Assembly: GCA_001829715.1 (NCBI GenBank)
Contig: MICC01000007.1
Location: forward strand, 29,774-76,603
Direction of reading: 5' to 3'
DNA length: 46,830 nt
From: Sulfurimonas sp. RIFOXYB12_FULL_35_9
GTDB taxonomy: Bacteria > Campylobacterota > Campylobacteria > Campylobacterales > Sulfurimonadaceae
The notes under the pieces are model-generated. The model had not been told where the DNA came from. It searched no databases and saw only the letters and a program-made list of their open reading frames with translations. Made by a program: the position numbers and the translations under genes. Numbering within the stretch: the stretch's first letter is position 1; every line of letters begins with the position of its first letter. This document shows, piece after piece, positions 32,835 through 42,646 of the stretch.

Positions 32835-34097
32835 TTACAGACCAACGGCACTTAGCGTCTCATATTTACTCATGTAAACCTGAGCTTCTATTTTTCTCAT
32901 AGTATCAAGTGCCACTTGGACAACGATTAAAACCGCTGTTCCTCCGAAGAAGAATGGAACACCCATACCCTTGATAATCATAAACGGAAGAGTAGCAACA
33001 AGACCGAGATAAAGAGCACCTGTAAATGTCAAATTACTAGCCGTCATATTTAAAAATTCAGCAGTAGCATTTCCGGTACGAATACCCGGTATAAAACCAC
33101 CCTGTTTTTTCAAATTTTCAGATATATCTTTTGAGTTAAATGTAATCGATGCATAAAAGAATGCAAAGAATACAACAAAAATAAATGTCAAAAAGTTAAA
33201 AAAGTAACTATTTGGATTTAAATAATCTGCAATTGCTGTAACAGTAGGGTTGCTGCTGCTAGATAAAACAGTCATAGGAAACATCAATATCGCACTGGCA
33301 AAAATAACTGGGATTACACCCGCTAGGTTTACTTTAATAGGAATATAGTTCATAACTCTTTTATTTTGATTTTGCATTATTACTTTTTTTGCGTATGTTA
33401 CAGGTATACGACGCTCACCAAGTTCAACATAGATAATAACGGCTATGGTTGTAAATACAAGAGCGAGAATTGCAATTACCGTTAGGAAACTCATAGCACC
33501 GGTATTTACCATTGTTATCATTTGTCCGATTGCTTTTGGAATTGCCGAGACAATACCAGCAAAAATAATCAAAGAGATACCGTTTCCAATACCGTTTTGC
33601 GTTATCTGCTCACCAATCCACATTAAGAGCATAGTTCCTGCTAACATAGAAATAGCAGAAACTAAAATAAATGTGTTGTGATCAACTAATATTGCACTGC
33701 TACCACTAGGTCCTGTTAGACTTTGAAGTCCGACACTGATACCTATTGCCTGAATGATTGTAATAGCAATTGTCGCATAGCGAATAATTTGCATATACTT
33801 AACCATTCCATCACGCTCTTTTTTCATCTGACCCAAAGTTGGAAATGTAGCCGCTAAAAGTTCCATTATAATTGAAGCGGTAATATAAGGCATAATCCCA
33901 AGAGCTATAATAGACATTCTCTCAACGGCATTACCGCTGAACATGTTAAAAAGCCCAAGTGCGTCAGATTGATGTGAATCGAAGAATGAAGCGATAACAG
34001 AAGCATCTACGCCCGGAACTGGCACATATGCCAGTAGGCGATAAATAAATAAAAACCCGATAGTAATAAGTATCTTATTTACTAGATTTTTATTCAC
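32835..34097 (-). CDS. secY: Protein translocase subunit SecY
   Basis: The channel subunit of the Sec translocon in the inner membrane, 420 aa with ten helices. RLLAYVPVPGVD, GNGISLIIFAGIVSAIPKAI (TM4-5), and cytosolic loops RRIPVTYAKK and FGFIPGIRTGNATAEFLN-like sequence are family marks. The plug region is visible near FNMFSGNAVERMSI. It starts 2 nt after the rplO stop. Confidence 0.98.
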   Translation of the reverse strand: MNKNLVNKILITIGFLFIYRLLAYVPVPGVDASVIASFFDSHQSDALGLFNMFSGNAVERMSIIALGIMPYITASIIMELLAATFPTLGQMKKERDGMVKYMQIIRYATIAITIIQAIGISVGLQSLTGPSGSSAILVDHNTFILVSAISMLAGTMLLMWIGEQITQNGIGNGISLIIFAGIVSAIPKAIGQMITMVNTGAMSFLTVIAILALVFTTIAVIIYVELGERRIPVTYAKKVIMQNQNKRVMNYIPIKVNLAGVIPVIFASAILMFPMTVLSSSSNPTVTAIADYLNPNSYFFNFLTFIFVVFFAFFYASITFNSKDISENLKKQGGFIPGIRTGNATAEFLNMTASNLTFTGALYLGLVATLPFMIIKGMGVPFFFGGTAVLIVVQVALDTMRKIEAQVYMSKYETLSAVGL

Positions 34098-34099
34098 GA

Positions 34100-34498
34100 C
34101 TATTTACCTGTTGTAGTAACGTTGTCGTCTTTAATTTTTGATGCTAAATCTTTTGCACTAGCACCAACTAACTTAACTTTAGTAACACAAGCAGCTATTC
34201 TATGCACCGCACGAATGCTTTCCATAGTAATTTCACTTAATTCAGCAACTGCTTTTATTTTTTCTACGTTAATCACATATGGCTTAATTACACGAGAAGT
34301 AAAGCCGATTTTCGGTAAACGACGAGCAAGTGGAGTTTGACCACCTTCGAAGTTTCTTTTTCTCTTACTACCAGAACGGGCAGTTTGACCTTTTCCACCA
34401 CGTCCAGAAGTCTTACCAGTACCAGAAGAGTGTCCACGTCCAATACGTTTACGATTCTTTGTTGAACCCTCAGCCGGAGTTAAATTTTCAATACCCAT
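34100..34498 (-). CDS. rplO: 50S ribosomal protein L15
   Basis: Large-subunit assembly protein, 132 aa. [38 protein letters not shown] is the canonical Gly/Lys-rich N-terminus. It follows rpsE directly (3 nt) with no rpmD (L30) between, as in other Campylobacterota. Confidence 0.98.
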   Translation of the reverse strand: MGIENLTPAEGSTKNRKRIGRGHSSGTGKTSGRGGKGQTARSGSKRKRNFEGGQTPLARRLPKIGFTSRVIKPYVINVEKIKAVAELSEITMESIRAVHRIAACVTKVKLVGASAKDLASKIKDDNVTTTGK

Positions 34499-34501
34499 TT
34501 T

Positions 34502-34942
34502 CTATCCTTTTAAGCGACCTAGTGCTTCGACTGTAGCGCGCACTAGTGTAGCTGGATTGTTTGAACCAATTGATTTTGTAAGTACGTCTTTAATACCTGC
34601 AAGTTCAAGAACAGGACGAGTTGCACCACCCGCGATTACCCCTGTACCTTCTGATGCCGGTTTTAAAAGAACACGACTCGCATTATATTTATGCTCAACA
34701 TCATGTGCAATTGTAGTACCTTTGATACTAACTTTGCTTAGGTTTTTAAATGCATTATCTACCGCTTTTTTGATAGCATCCGGAACTTCTTTTGCTTTTC
34801 CGGCACCAAAACCGATAGTACCTTTTCTATTACCAACAACTACAAGTGCTGTAAAACGAAAACGACGTCCACCTTTTACAACTTTTGTAACACGACCTAT
34901 GTTTACAATTGATTCTTCAAAATCTTCTCTATTGATTTCCAT
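34502..34942 (-). CDS. rpsE: 30S ribosomal protein S5
   Basis: Small-subunit accuracy protein, 146 aa, about 20 shorter than in E. coli. [36 protein letters not shown] and the [24 protein letters not shown] motif are diagnostic. It starts 8 nt after the rplR stop. Confidence 0.98.
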   Translation of the reverse strand: MEINREDFEESIVNIGRVTKVVKGGRRFRFTALVVVGNRKGTIGFGAGKAKEVPDAIKKAVDNAFKNLSKVSIKGTTIAHDVEHKYNASRVLLKPASEGTGVIAGGATRPVLELAGIKDVLTKSIGSNNPATLVRATVEALGRLKG

Positions 34943-34950
34943 TTTAACCC

Positions 34951-35307
34951 CTAGAACTTAATTTCGTTTGCACGAAGTGCGTCACCAAATGCAGCTATAA
35001 CACCGTGGTATTGGTAACCATTACGATCAAAAACAATAGCAGTAATGTTAGCTTTTTTCAGTACGGCAGCAAATGCCTCACCGAGTGCAGCTGCACCCTC
35101 TTTGTTTGCTTTGTGACCTGTCGCTTTTGAGTTAAGTGCAGCTAATGTTGTAGCCGTAACATCATCAATAGCTTGAACGCTCAAATAACGGTTTGAACGA
35201 AATACAGAAACACGAGGAAGTGAAGCACAACCAGATATTTTTGCACGAATACGACGCTTACGCTTTAGGCGATTAGCTATTTTACTTTTTAACGTTTTTG
35301 CTTTCAT
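34951..35307 (-). CDS. rplR: 50S ribosomal protein L18
   Basis: 5S rRNA-binding protein, 118 aa. The basic N-terminus ([18 protein letters not shown]) and the [15 protein letters not shown] and [25 protein letters not shown] segments fit the family. Between rplF and rpsE in the spc order. Confidence 0.98.
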   Translation of the reverse strand: MKAKTLKSKIANRLKRKRRIRAKISGCASLPRVSVFRSNRYLSVQAIDDVTATTLAALNSKATGHKANKEGAAALGEAFAAVLKKANITAIVFDRNGYQYHGVIAAFGDALRANEIKF

Positions 35308-35320
35308 CTATGCTCCTCCC

Positions 35321-35857
35321 TTACTTTTTAGAAGTTTTACCGGCTTTACGCGCGATAATCTCTTCAGCATATTTAACACCTTTACCTTTGTAAGGCTCCG
35401 GCGGACGGAATGATCTAATCTCAGCAGCAACTTGACCAAGAGATTGTTTATCATGCCCTTTTAAAGTAACAGCATTTTTCTCAACGCTAGCTTCGATACC
35501 ATCCGGTAATTCAAAGTTGATATCATGAGAGAAACCTAATTGTAGGTTTAGCACTCTGCCGTTTACTGCAGCACGATAACCAACACCGTTAATTTCTAAA
35601 ACTTTTGTATAGCCGGTTGTTAAACCAGTAACTACGTTTTGAGCCAACGCACGGTATGTACCCCAGAAAGCTCTATGCTCACGACTATCAGAAAGAGTAG
35701 CAAAAGTTAAAATATTGCCGTCTAAATTGAAAGCAACATTCCCTTTAGTATCTAAATCTACACTATTTTTGCCTTTAGCAAAAGTTATAACATTTCCGTT
35801 TGCACTAACAGCTATATCAGATGCAAATTGTACAGGTAATTTACCAATTCTTGACAT
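35321..35857 (-). CDS. rplF: 50S ribosomal protein L6
   Basis: Large-subunit factor-binding-site protein of 178 aa with two homologous domains. MSRIGKLPVQ and the C-terminal RSFRPPEPYKGKGVKYAEE are the signatures. It starts 9 nt after rpsH. Confidence 0.98.
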   Translation of the reverse strand: MSRIGKLPVQFASDIAVSANGNVITFAKGKNSVDLDTKGNVAFNLDGNILTFATLSDSREHRAFWGTYRALAQNVVTGLTTGYTKVLEINGVGYRAAVNGRVLNLQLGFSHDINFELPDGIEASVEKNAVTLKGHDKQSLGQVAAEIRSFRPPEPYKGKGVKYAEEIIARKAGKTSKK

Positions 35858-35866
35858 GTTATCTCC

Positions 35867-36262
35867 CTACCAAATCGTACACATAACTTCACCACCAACA
35901 CCAAGAGCATAAGCCTTGTCGTTTGGTAGAACGCCATGTGATGTACTAACAATAATAGTTCCGTAGCCGTTTTTGAAACGTTTTATATCTTCTTTACCTT
36001 TGTATACACGACGACCAGGTTTAGATACTCTTTTCATTTCATTAATAACACATTTACCGCTATCATTATATTTCAATACAACATTGATTGTTTTCTTAAC
36101 GCCATCTTCTACAACGTTACAACTCTCAATATAACCTTTTTCAACTAAAATGTTTGCCATTGCTTCTACACTCTTAGAGTGAACAAGAGTAGTAACATCT
36201 AATCTTCTCATACCAGCATTACGAATACGAGTTAACGAATCCGATACTAAATCATTAATCAT
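35867..36262 (-). CDS. rpsH: 30S ribosomal protein S8
   Basis: A 16S rRNA binder, and in E. coli the translational repressor of the spc operon, 131 aa. [20 protein letters not shown] and [31 protein letters not shown] are conserved. AAGGA precedes the ATG. The 78-nt gap to rpsN is the largest inside the S10-spc run and holds a hairpin. Confidence 0.98.
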   Translation of the reverse strand: MINDLVSDSLTRIRNAGMRRLDVTTLVHSKSVEAMANILVEKGYIESCNVVEDGVKKTINVVLKYNDSGKCVINEMKRVSKPGRRVYKGKEDIKRFKNGYGTIIVSTSHGVLPNDKAYALGVGGEVMCTIW

Positions 36263-36282
36263 CTATTTTTTCCTTAGTTGTG

Positions 36283-36312
36283 ATTGTTTACAATAAATCT
36301 ACTATAAACAAT
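36283..36312 (-). promoter_or_regulatory. Hairpin in the rpsN-rpsH gap
   Basis: ATTGTTTA/TAAACAAT (36283-36290, 36305-36312) is a perfect 8-bp inverted repeat with a 14-nt loop, about 20 nt upstream of the rpsH start. It could be a processing site or an S8-responsive element; no protein-binding consensus can be shown. Confidence 0.4.
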
Positions 36313-36340
36313 TACTAATGATTAGAAGTTTCCTCTTGGA

Positions 36341-36526
36341 TTACCAAGAAGACTTTCTAACACCTGGGATTAATCCCTCATTTGCCATTTTTCTAAAACA
36401 TACACGACAGATTCCAAAGTCACGAATAACAGAGTGTGGACGACCACAAATCTGACATCTTGTATAACCGCGAACTTTAAACTTAGGCTCTCTTGCTGCT
36501 TTAACAATCATAGATTTTTTAGCCAT
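36341..36526 (-). CDS. rpsN: 30S ribosomal protein S14, zinc type
   Basis: The short type-Z S14 of 61 aa with a zinc ribbon: Cys24, Cys27, Cys40, Cys43 in [44 protein letters not shown] is typical. Its first base overlaps the rplE stop by one base. Confidence 0.97.
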   Translation of the reverse strand: MAKKSMIVKAAREPKFKVRGYTRCQICGRPHSVIRDFGICRVCFRKMANEGLIPGVRKSSW

Positions 36527-37071
36527 TAGTTACTCCCTTTACTAAAAGGCATACCTAATTTCTCTAAAAGAGCAAATCCTGCCTTATCTGAATCAGCAGT
36601 TGTTACAACTGTGATATTCATACCGTGGATTTGCATGATAGAGTCATAACTAATCTCTGGGAAGATTAGTTGCTCTTGCAATCCAAAGTTGTAGTTTCCA
36701 CGACCGTCAAATCCATTTCTAGGAACTCCACGGAAATCCTTTACACGAGGAAGAGCAATAGAAACAAGACGATCAAAGAAGTGATACATTTTCTCACCGC
36801 GAAGTGTTACACGAACACCTACAGGCATGCCTTCACGAACTTTAAAACCGGCTACTGATTTTTTAGCTATTATTGTACTTGCTTTTTGACCAGCAATAGT
36901 AGTAATAGTATTTTCAATGTTTTGGATAAGTTTATTATCTTTCATTGCAAAACCGGCACCAACAGAGATAACAACTTTTTCTAATGCAGGAGTCTGCATT
37001 GGGTTTTTTATCCCTAAATCTGCTTGTAACTCAGATTTTAAACTTAAATATTTTTCTTTTAAACGAGCCAT
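36526..37071 (-). CDS. rplE: 50S ribosomal protein L5
   Basis: 5S rRNA-binding protein contacting P-site tRNA, 181 aa. [18 protein letters not shown], the [33 protein letters not shown] segment and [17 protein letters not shown] are diagnostic. It starts 3 nt after the rplX stop. Confidence 0.98.
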   Translation of the reverse strand: MARLKEKYLSLKSELQADLGIKNPMQTPALEKVVISVGAGFAMKDNKLIQNIENTITTIAGQKASTIIAKKSVAGFKVREGMPVGVRVTLRGEKMYHFFDRLVSIALPRVKDFRGVPRNGFDGRGNYNFGLQEQLIFPEISYDSIMQIHGMNITVVTTADSDKAGFALLEKLGMPFSKGSN

Positions 37072-37074
37072 CTA

Positions 37075-37305
37075 TTATGCCTCCACTTTACGAACATTTG
37101 AAACATCTATCGGCATCTCTTTATTGATATGTCCGCCTTTAGTATTCTCTTCAGTTGGTTTTATAGCTTTTTTAGCTATTTTACAACCCTCTACGATTAC
37201 CTTGTTTTTCTTTGGCATAACTGCTAATACAGTTGCCTTAGTTCCACGGTCATCTCCAGCGATAATTTCTACAGTATCGCCTTTTTTGAAATTAAATTTT
37301 GCCAT
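37075..37305 (-). CDS. rplX: 50S ribosomal protein L24
   Basis: Assembly-initiator protein with a KOW motif ([23 protein letters not shown]), 76 aa from the ATG at 37305. That is shorter than E. coli's 104 but usual in this phylum. The start overlaps the rplN stop (TGATG). A GTG one codon earlier is possible but unneeded. Confidence 0.96.
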   Translation of the reverse strand: MAKFNFKKGDTVEIIAGDDRGTKATVLAVMPKKNKVIVEGCKIAKKAIKPTEENTKGGHINKEMPIDVSNVRKVEA

Positions 37306-37673
37306 CACACAACCTCCGGCGCAAGAGATACGATTTTCATAAAACCAGAATAACGCACTTCACGAGCTATTGGTCCGAAAATACGAGTACCGATTGGCTC
37401 TCTCTTGTCATCAAGTATAACAGCTGCATTGTCATCAAAACGGATTAAAGAGCCGTTTTCACGGTGAATCTCTTTAGCAGTTCTAACGATAACAGCTTTT
37501 ACAACTTTACCTTTTTTAACTTTAGAAGTAGGAGTCGCTTTTTTTACAGAAGCGATGATAACATCACCAACTTGAGCATAACGACGCTTAGAACCACCAA
37601 GTACCTTAATACACATAATCTCTTTTGCACCTGTATTATCAGCTACATTTAAACGAGTAAACCCTTGGATCAT
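37305..37673 (-). CDS. rplN: 50S ribosomal protein L14
   Basis: Intersubunit-bridge protein of 122 aa. [33 protein letters not shown] and the FGPIAREVR motif identify it. It shares a base with the rpsQ stop (TAATG). Confidence 0.98.
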   Translation of the reverse strand: MIQGFTRLNVADNTGAKEIMCIKVLGGSKRRYAQVGDVIIASVKKATPTSKVKKGKVVKAVIVRTAKEIHRENGSLIRFDDNAAVILDDKREPIGTRIFGPIAREVRYSGFMKIVSLAPEVV

Positions 37674-37921
37674 TATTTAGCTCCTAGTATTACTGTTTTA
37701 AGTCTAAAAGATTTAGTCTTAGAAAGCGGGCGACACTCGATTGCAATAATCTGATCACCAACTTTTAACTCATTGCGCTCATCATGTACTAAGTACTTTT
37801 TGAAACGCTTTACAACTTTATGGTAACGAGGGTGCATTACACGGCGCTCAACAACAATACTTGCTGTTTTATCGCCTGAAATTTTAACTACATTACCTTG
37901 AATTTCACGCTTATGTGTCAT
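37673..37921 (-). CDS. rpsQ: 30S ribosomal protein S17
   Basis: An OB-fold 16S binder of 82 aa: [40 protein letters not shown] is the family core and [22 protein letters not shown] the end. 9 nt after rpmC. Confidence 0.98.
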   Translation of the reverse strand: MTHKREIQGNVVKISGDKTASIVVERRVMHPRYHKVVKRFKKYLVHDERNELKVGDQIIAIECRPLSKTKSFRLKTVILGAK

Positions 37922-37930
37922 CGCCAGCCC

Positions 37931-38116
37931 CTATTTCACTGCACTAAGTGCAGTTTTGATTCTAGCAACATCTTTTTTAGCGATACGAAGTTCGCTTGTG
38001 TTTTGTAGTTGCATCATCTGTTTTTTTATTTTTAGAGTAAAGAGTTGAGTCTTTTTCTCTTTTAGCATTGCTTGAAGCTCTGCTGCATTTTTATCTGCTA
38101 AATCAGAATATTTCAT
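37931..38116 (-). CDS. rpmC: 50S ribosomal protein L29
   Basis: A 61-aa helical hairpin at the tunnel exit where SRP and trigger factor dock. [36 protein letters not shown] is typical. The start lies inside the last codons of rplP (14-nt overlap), with GGAG 8 nt before the ATG. Confidence 0.96.
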   Translation of the reverse strand: MKYSDLADKNAAELQAMLKEKKTQLFTLKIKKQMMQLQNTSELRIAKKDVARIKTALSAVK

Positions 38117-38528
38117 TGCTCATCTCCGCAGTAATTATTTTTGTTTTGAAAGGAAGCTTGTGCATAGCAAGAGTTAATGCTTCACGAGCAAGCTCTTCCG
38201 GAACACCAGCCATCTCAAAAATTATACGACCCGGCTTAATATTCATAACCCATTGATCAACTGAACCTTTACCTTTACCCATACGAGTTTCTAGAGGTTT
38301 TGCAGTTAACGGTTTAGCTGGGAATACACGAATCCAAATCTTACCATTTCTCTTAATATGACGAGTAGCTGAAATACGAGCCGACTCAATATGACGAGAG
38401 TTAATACGACCTGCTTCCATTGCTTTTAACGCAATGTCACCAAATGCTAATGTATAACCCGAACGAGCGTAACCACGGTTACGACCTTTCATCATTTTAC
38501 GATATTTAGTTCTCTTAGGCATTAACAT
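38103..38528 (-). CDS. rplP: 50S ribosomal protein L16
   Basis: 141 aa near the peptidyl-transferase region. The start [21 protein letters not shown] lines up with E. coli MLQPKRT, which supports the ATG at 38528 instead of the one two codons on. [27 protein letters not shown] sequence follows. 2 nt after rpsC. Confidence 0.97.
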   Translation of the reverse strand: MLMPKRTKYRKMMKGRNRGYARSGYTLAFGDIALKAMEAGRINSRHIESARISATRHIKRNGKIWIRVFPAKPLTAKPLETRMGKGKGSVDQWVMNIKPGRIIFEMAGVPEELAREALTLAMHKLPFKTKIITAEMSNEIF

Positions 38529-38530
38529 GA

Positions 38531-39256
38531 TTATTCAGCCTTTCCGCTATTTTCGCGTCTTGGAGCACGTTTTGGGCGACGAGTAGTCTCTTTTTGTTGC
38601 TCTTCTTTTACCTCTGCAGGAATACCTTTAGTGAGAACCTCACCTTTGAATATCCAAACTTTTACACCGATACAACCATAAGTAGTATGAGCTTCAGCAA
38701 AACCGTAATCTATTTTTGCACGAAGAGTATGAAGTGGAACACGTCCCTCTAAATACCACTCAGTACGAGCCATTTCTGCTCCGCCAAGACGACCGCTTAC
38801 AGATACTTTAATACCTTTAGCTCCGCCTCTTTGTGCATTTTGCATAACTTTTTTCATAGCTCTTCTAAATGCAACGCGGCGTTCTAGTTGAGTAGCTACA
38901 TTTTCTGCAACAAGTTGAGCAGAAATTTGAGCTTTTTTCTCTTCTTTGATATTTACCGATATTTGCTTACCGACAAGTGCTTGAAGAGTATCTTTCAACT
39001 TCTCAATATCACCGCCTTTTTTACCGATAATGATACCAGGACGAGCAGCAACGATAGTTACACGAAGTCTTTTTACAGTTCTTTCTATGATAATGTTAGA
39101 AACACCTGCATAGTAAAGTTCTTTTTTTAGATATGTACGAATCTTGTGATCTTCACCTAAGCATGCAGCTGCAGTCTTAAAATTAGGAAACCATCTGCTT
39201 TCCCAATTACGGTTGATACCAAGACGTAAACCAATAGGATTAACTTTTTGTCCCAT
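38531..39256 (-). CDS. rpsC: 30S ribosomal protein S3
   Basis: mRNA-entry protein of 241 aa. [23 protein letters not shown], the KH domain with [11 protein letters not shown] (about 76-86) and the C-terminal S3 domain are intact. The last 25 residues form a charged Lys/Arg/Glu tail ([20 protein letters not shown]). 1 nt after rplV. Confidence 0.98.
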   Translation of the reverse strand: MGQKVNPIGLRLGINRNWESRWFPNFKTAAACLGEDHKIRTYLKKELYYAGVSNIIIERTVKRLRVTIVAARPGIIIGKKGGDIEKLKDTLQALVGKQISVNIKEEKKAQISAQLVAENVATQLERRVAFRRAMKKVMQNAQRGGAKGIKVSVSGRLGGAEMARTEWYLEGRVPLHTLRAKIDYGFAEAHTTYGCIGVKVWIFKGEVLTKGIPAEVKEEQQKETTRRPKRAPRRENSGKAE

Positions 39257-39257
39257 A

Positions 39258-39575
39258 CTATTTACCCTCTACTTCTACTAATATATGCGCTGTCGGTTTT
39301 CTAATTCCTGATGCCATACCACGAGCTCTCGGACGAAATCTCTTAAGTACGGGACCATTGTCAACACGACATGATGTTACTACACAATCTGCTGCTTCAT
39401 TACCACTGTTAGCAACTGCTGATGCAACTACTTTGTAGATAATTTTTGCCGCTTTGTTAGGTGTAAATTCTAAAGCTGCTAATGCTTCTTCAGCGTTCAT
39501 ACCTTGAATCTCTCTTGCAATAAGGCGAGATTTTGTCGGTGAAACACGAGAAAATTTTAATAATGCTCTAGCCAT
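39258..39575 (-). CDS. rplV: 50S ribosomal protein L22
   Basis: Exit-tunnel protein of 105 aa; [26 protein letters not shown] and the tunnel hairpin with [18 protein letters not shown] match the family. The hairpin is unaltered relative to the usual motif. 2 nt after rpsS. Confidence 0.98.
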   Translation of the reverse strand: MARALLKFSRVSPTKSRLIAREIQGMNAEEALAALEFTPNKAAKIIYKVVASAVANSGNEAADCVVTSCRVDNGPVLKRFRPRARGMASGIRKPTAHILVEVEGK

Positions 39576-39577
39576 GA

Positions 39578-39853
39578 TTAACCTTTCTTCTGTACTGAGC
39601 CCTTATGGCCCTTGAAAGTACGAGTTGGTGCGAATTCGCCTAATTTATAACCAATATGGTTCTCTGTTACATATACAGGAACAAATTGACGTCCATTATG
39701 AACATTCATAGTTAAGCCAACCATGTCAGGTAGAATCATACTTCTACGAGACCAAGTTTTGATAGGTTTTTTACTACCTTCAGCTTTAGCATCAACTACT
39801 TTTTTCATTAAATGATCATCAACAAATGGACCTTTTTTTACACTTCTTGCCAT
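39578..39853 (-). CDS. rpsS: 30S ribosomal protein S19
   Basis: Head protein of 91 aa: [36 protein letters not shown] and [20 protein letters not shown] are diagnostic. 4 nt after rplB. Confidence 0.98.
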   Translation of the reverse strand: MARSVKKGPFVDDHLMKKVVDAKAEGSKKPIKTWSRRSMILPDMVGLTMNVHNGRQFVPVYVTENHIGYKLGEFAPTRTFKGHKGSVQKKG

Positions 39854-39857
39854 TTAA

Positions 39858-40697
39858 CTACCTCTTCGGATTAGATTTACGGCGAGTAATAATAAGTTTA
39901 TCACTTGCTTTTTTACGACGAGTTTTAGAACCCTTCGTTGGTTTACCCCATGGAGTAACCGGATGACGACCTGAATTCGTTTTACCTTCACCACCACCAT
40001 GCGGGTGATCGATTGGATTCATTGCAGAACCACGAGTTTGAGGACGAATACCCATATGACGAGTACGACCTGCTTTACCAAGTACGATATTGATATACTC
40101 TTCATTTCCAACAGTTCCGACAGTCGCCATACACTCACCTAATACTAAACGCATTTCAGACGAAGGCATACGAAGTGAAACATACTTGCCATCACGTCCC
40201 ATAATTTGAGCTGAAGTACCAGCTGAACGAACCATTTGTCCGCCTTTGCCTACTTTTAACTCTATATTATGAACTGATGTACCCACAGGGATATTCATAA
40301 GTTTCATTGCATTACCCGGCTTGATATCAACGCCAGACTCATCAGAGATAACTGCATCTCCAACATTTAAGCCTTTTGGTAAAAGGATATATCTTTTATC
40401 GCCATCAGCATAAGTTACTAGTGCAATACGACAGTTACGGTATGGATCATACTCAACTGTACTAACAGTACCCGGAACACCAAACTTATTTCTTTTGAAA
40501 TCGATGATACGGTAAAGTTTTTTAGCACCCGCTTCTTTATGACGAGATGTGATACGACCATTATTGTTTCTTCCAGCAGCTGCCGGAATTCTAACAAGTA
40601 ATGAACGAACACTCGGCTTTGAAGTGATATCAGTACTATCTACATTTGTATAAAAACGACGAGATGGACTTGTTGGTCTATATGATTTTATTGCCAT
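39858..40697 (-). CDS. rplB: 50S ribosomal protein L2
   Basis: Core large-subunit protein of 279 aa. [18 protein letters not shown], then [18 protein letters not shown] and the [24 protein letters not shown] block containing the conserved catalytic-region His. 1 nt after rplW. Confidence 0.98.
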   Translation of the reverse strand: MAIKSYRPTSPSRRFYTNVDSTDITSKPSVRSLLVRIPAAAGRNNNGRITSRHKEAGAKKLYRIIDFKRNKFGVPGTVSTVEYDPYRNCRIALVTYADGDKRYILLPKGLNVGDAVISDESGVDIKPGNAMKLMNIPVGTSVHNIELKVGKGGQMVRSAGTSAQIMGRDGKYVSLRMPSSEMRLVLGECMATVGTVGNEEYINIVLGKAGRTRHMGIRPQTRGSAMNPIDHPHGGGEGKTNSGRHPVTPWGKPTKGSKTRRKKASDKLIITRRKSNPKR

Positions 40698-40698
40698 T

Positions 40699-40980
40699 TT
40701 AAACCGCCAAACTTTCTATTTGTGCACCTTCTGGCAACTTAACATAGAACTTTTTAAAGTCATTTTGTTTACCAGTCATGCCACGGAACTTTTTAATTTT
40801 TCCGCTTTGATTTAGTGAGTTTATTCTTGATGGAATAATTCCAAAGTACTCACGAAAAACCTCTTTTAGACCCGACTTAGTCATACGCGGAGATGTTTGA
40901 ACAACAACGATTCCATCTTCTTGCATGCCAAGAGTTTTCTCTGTATAGAGTATAGATTTAATATCTGTAATATCTGCCAT
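40699..40980 (-). CDS. rplW: 50S ribosomal protein L23
   Basis: Tunnel-exit protein and trigger-factor/SRP dock, 93 aa. [28 protein letters not shown] and the [17 protein letters not shown] segment fit the family. It overlaps the rplD stop by one base. Confidence 0.96.
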   Translation of the reverse strand: MADITDIKSILYTEKTLGMQEDGIVVVQTSPRMTKSGLKEVFREYFGIIPSRINSLNQSGKIKKFRGMTGKQNDFKKFYVKLPEGAQIESLAV

Positions 40981-41594
40981 TATTTAGCCTCACCTACAAG
41001 ATTTTCCCATACCGCTTTCTCGATCACAAGTGAACGATAATTCGCAGCTAAATAAGCATTTAATTCATTTGATTCAATTACGAATGTATTTGAAAGATTT
41101 TGAAATGCTAAATAAGTTTTTTCATCCAAGAAACTTTTCACAAAAAGTGTATCTCTTTGGTTTAAAGTTTTAAACATTGCCGCAGCATCTTTTGTTTTAC
41201 CAGATGCAATTTCAATGCTATCAACGATAAATAAACTACCGTTTTTCGCATGCTCGTTTAGAGCAAAGTTAAGAGCAAGCTTTTTTTGCTTTTTATTAAC
41301 TTTAAGGTCATAGTTACGATTGTTACTTGGACCGAATGCTTTACCACCGCCAACAAATGTCGGAGCACGAAGTGAACCAGCACGACCGCGTCCGCCGCCT
41401 TTTTGAGCCCATGGTTTTTTACCACCGCCTCTAACTTCTGCACGTGTTAAAGCTGTAGCACTGTTAGCTCTCATAGCCGCTTGTGCAGACTTTACATACA
41501 GGTATAAGTTATGAGGATTAATACCGGCAAAACTCTCCGGTATTGCTAACTCAGAAGCTTTTTCCATTTTTTCATTTAGAACGATTGCGCTCAT
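40980..41594 (-). CDS. rplD: 50S ribosomal protein L4
   Basis: Tunnel-wall protein and, in E. coli, the S10-operon repressor; 204 aa. The loop with [35 protein letters not shown] is characteristic. Overlaps rplC by one base. Confidence 0.97.
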   Translation of the reverse strand: MSAIVLNEKMEKASELAIPESFAGINPHNLYLYVKSAQAAMRANSATALTRAEVRGGGKKPWAQKGGGRGRAGSLRAPTFVGGGKAFGPSNNRNYDLKVNKKQKKLALNFALNEHAKNGSLFIVDSIEIASGKTKDAAAMFKTLNQRDTLFVKSFLDEKTYLAFQNLSNTFVIESNELNAYLAANYRSLVIEKAVWENLVGEAK

Positions 41595-42169
41595 TATTTA
41601 GCTACCTTTACACGACCTAAAGCACCATTAGGACCTGAAACTGAACCAGATACTACTAAGATGTTGTTCTCTGCATCGAAAGAGATTATTTCATTTTTTA
41701 CACAATTTTGTGTATTTCCATATTGTCCAGGCATTTTCTTACCCTTCATAACACGACCAGGATACTCATTACTACCGATTGAACCTGTTAAACGGCCAAA
41801 TCTATGACCATGTGCAGCAGGACCACCGCTAAAATTCCAGCGCTTCATAGCACCGGTAAATCCGCGACCTTTAGTATTGAATATAGCTTTTACCACTTTA
41901 GCTTCTGCCAAAGGAGCAAGATCTAGATTCCCAGCTTCAATGTTTGCTACATCTAATGTAACAAAACGGTTAAATTCTGATGAAAGACTATATTTTTTTT
42001 GTTGTCCTTCAATCGCCTTATTCATTTTTTTACCACGCTTGTAAGCTACAATTGCAGTTCCTTCGTTAACTTCACATACCTTAGCATCTAGTACTCTTAA
42101 GAGAGTGACAGGCTTACTAGGAACAGTGATAGTACGGCTCATACCGATTTTTTCAACAATATATTCCAC
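41594..42169 (-). CDS. rplC: 50S ribosomal protein L3
   Basis: Peptidyl-transferase-region protein of 191 aa. [20 protein letters not shown] and [22 protein letters not shown] are the family core. The glutamine methylated by PrmB in E. coli (Gln150) is Glu135 here, so that modification would be lost. 10 nt after rpsJ. Confidence 0.97.
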   Translation of the reverse strand: MEYIVEKIGMSRTITVPSKPVTLLRVLDAKVCEVNEGTAIVAYKRGKKMNKAIEGQQKKYSLSSEFNRFVTLDVANIEAGNLDLAPLAEAKVVKAIFNTKGRGFTGAMKRWNFSGGPAAHGHRFGRLTGSIGSNEYPGRVMKGKKMPGQYGNTQNCVKNEIISFDAENNILVVSGSVSGPNGALGRVKVAK

Positions 42170-42179
42170 AATGACCTCC

Positions 42180-42491
42180 TTACTTATCCATAGAGCGAAC
42201 TTCTACGTCCACTTCCGGTGCAAGATCTAGTTTCATTAAAGAATCAACAGTTTCCGGCGTAGCAGAAACAATATCGATAACTCTAGCGTGCATACGAATC
42301 TCAAACTGCTCACGAGAACTTTTGTTAATGTGTGGAGATTTGATTACCGTATATTTACGAATCTTTGTTGGTAAAGGTATCGGACCACGAATTACCGCGC
42401 CTGTACGCTTAACAGCCTCTACGATTGATGCTACAGATCTATCAAGTACACGATGATCATAAGCTTTCAATTTTAAACGAATTTTTTCCAT
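42180..42491 (-). CDS. rpsJ: 30S ribosomal protein S10
   Basis: First gene of the S10 operon, 103 aa: [67 protein letters not shown] sits 7 nt ahead of the ATG. S10 also functions with NusB in antitermination. rpsL, rpsG and tuf do not precede it here. Confidence 0.98.
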   Translation of the reverse strand: MEKIRLKLKAYDHRVLDRSVASIVEAVKRTGAVIRGPIPLPTKIRKYTVIKSPHINKSSREQFEIRMHARVIDIVSATPETVDSLMKLDLAPEVDVEVRSMDK

Positions 42492-42512
42492 GTTTTTCCT
42501 TCTAAAGAACTC

Positions 42513-42551
42513 GTCAGGTCTTGCCTAACTATTTAAGGGAGCGGAATTGTA
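42513..42551 (-). promoter_or_regulatory. S10-operon promoter and short leader
   Basis: TACAAT at 42551-42546 (minus) puts the start near 42539, and a leader of about 48 nt. A small hairpin GTTAGG/CCTGAC (42529-42524, 42518-42513; one U-G pair) lies in it. This is far shorter than the L4-regulated E. coli S10 leader. Confidence 0.5.
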
Positions 42552-42612
42552 TCTAAAGAATCTGCATTATTCAAGAAAATATGGGTCAAAATTTAGAATT
42601 TAAACAAATTTA

Positions 42613-42640
42613 TTTCCTTTTAATAAGGAAATGATAAAAT
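42613..42640 (+). promoter_or_regulatory. Palindrome and -10 box of the AAA ATPase gene
   Basis: TTTCCTT/AAGGAAA (42613-42619, 42625-42631) is followed by TAAAAT (42635-42640), 7 nt before the ATG at 42647. Transcription would begin at or next to the start codon, so the mRNA may be leaderless. The palindrome could be an operator. Confidence 0.45.
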
Positions 42641-42646
42641 TGCAGT

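Noticed and set aside
34499..34501. rpmD (L30) between rpsE and rplO
   Set aside because: Only 3 nt separate the two genes, so L30 is absent here, as I expect for this phylum, and not merely missed.
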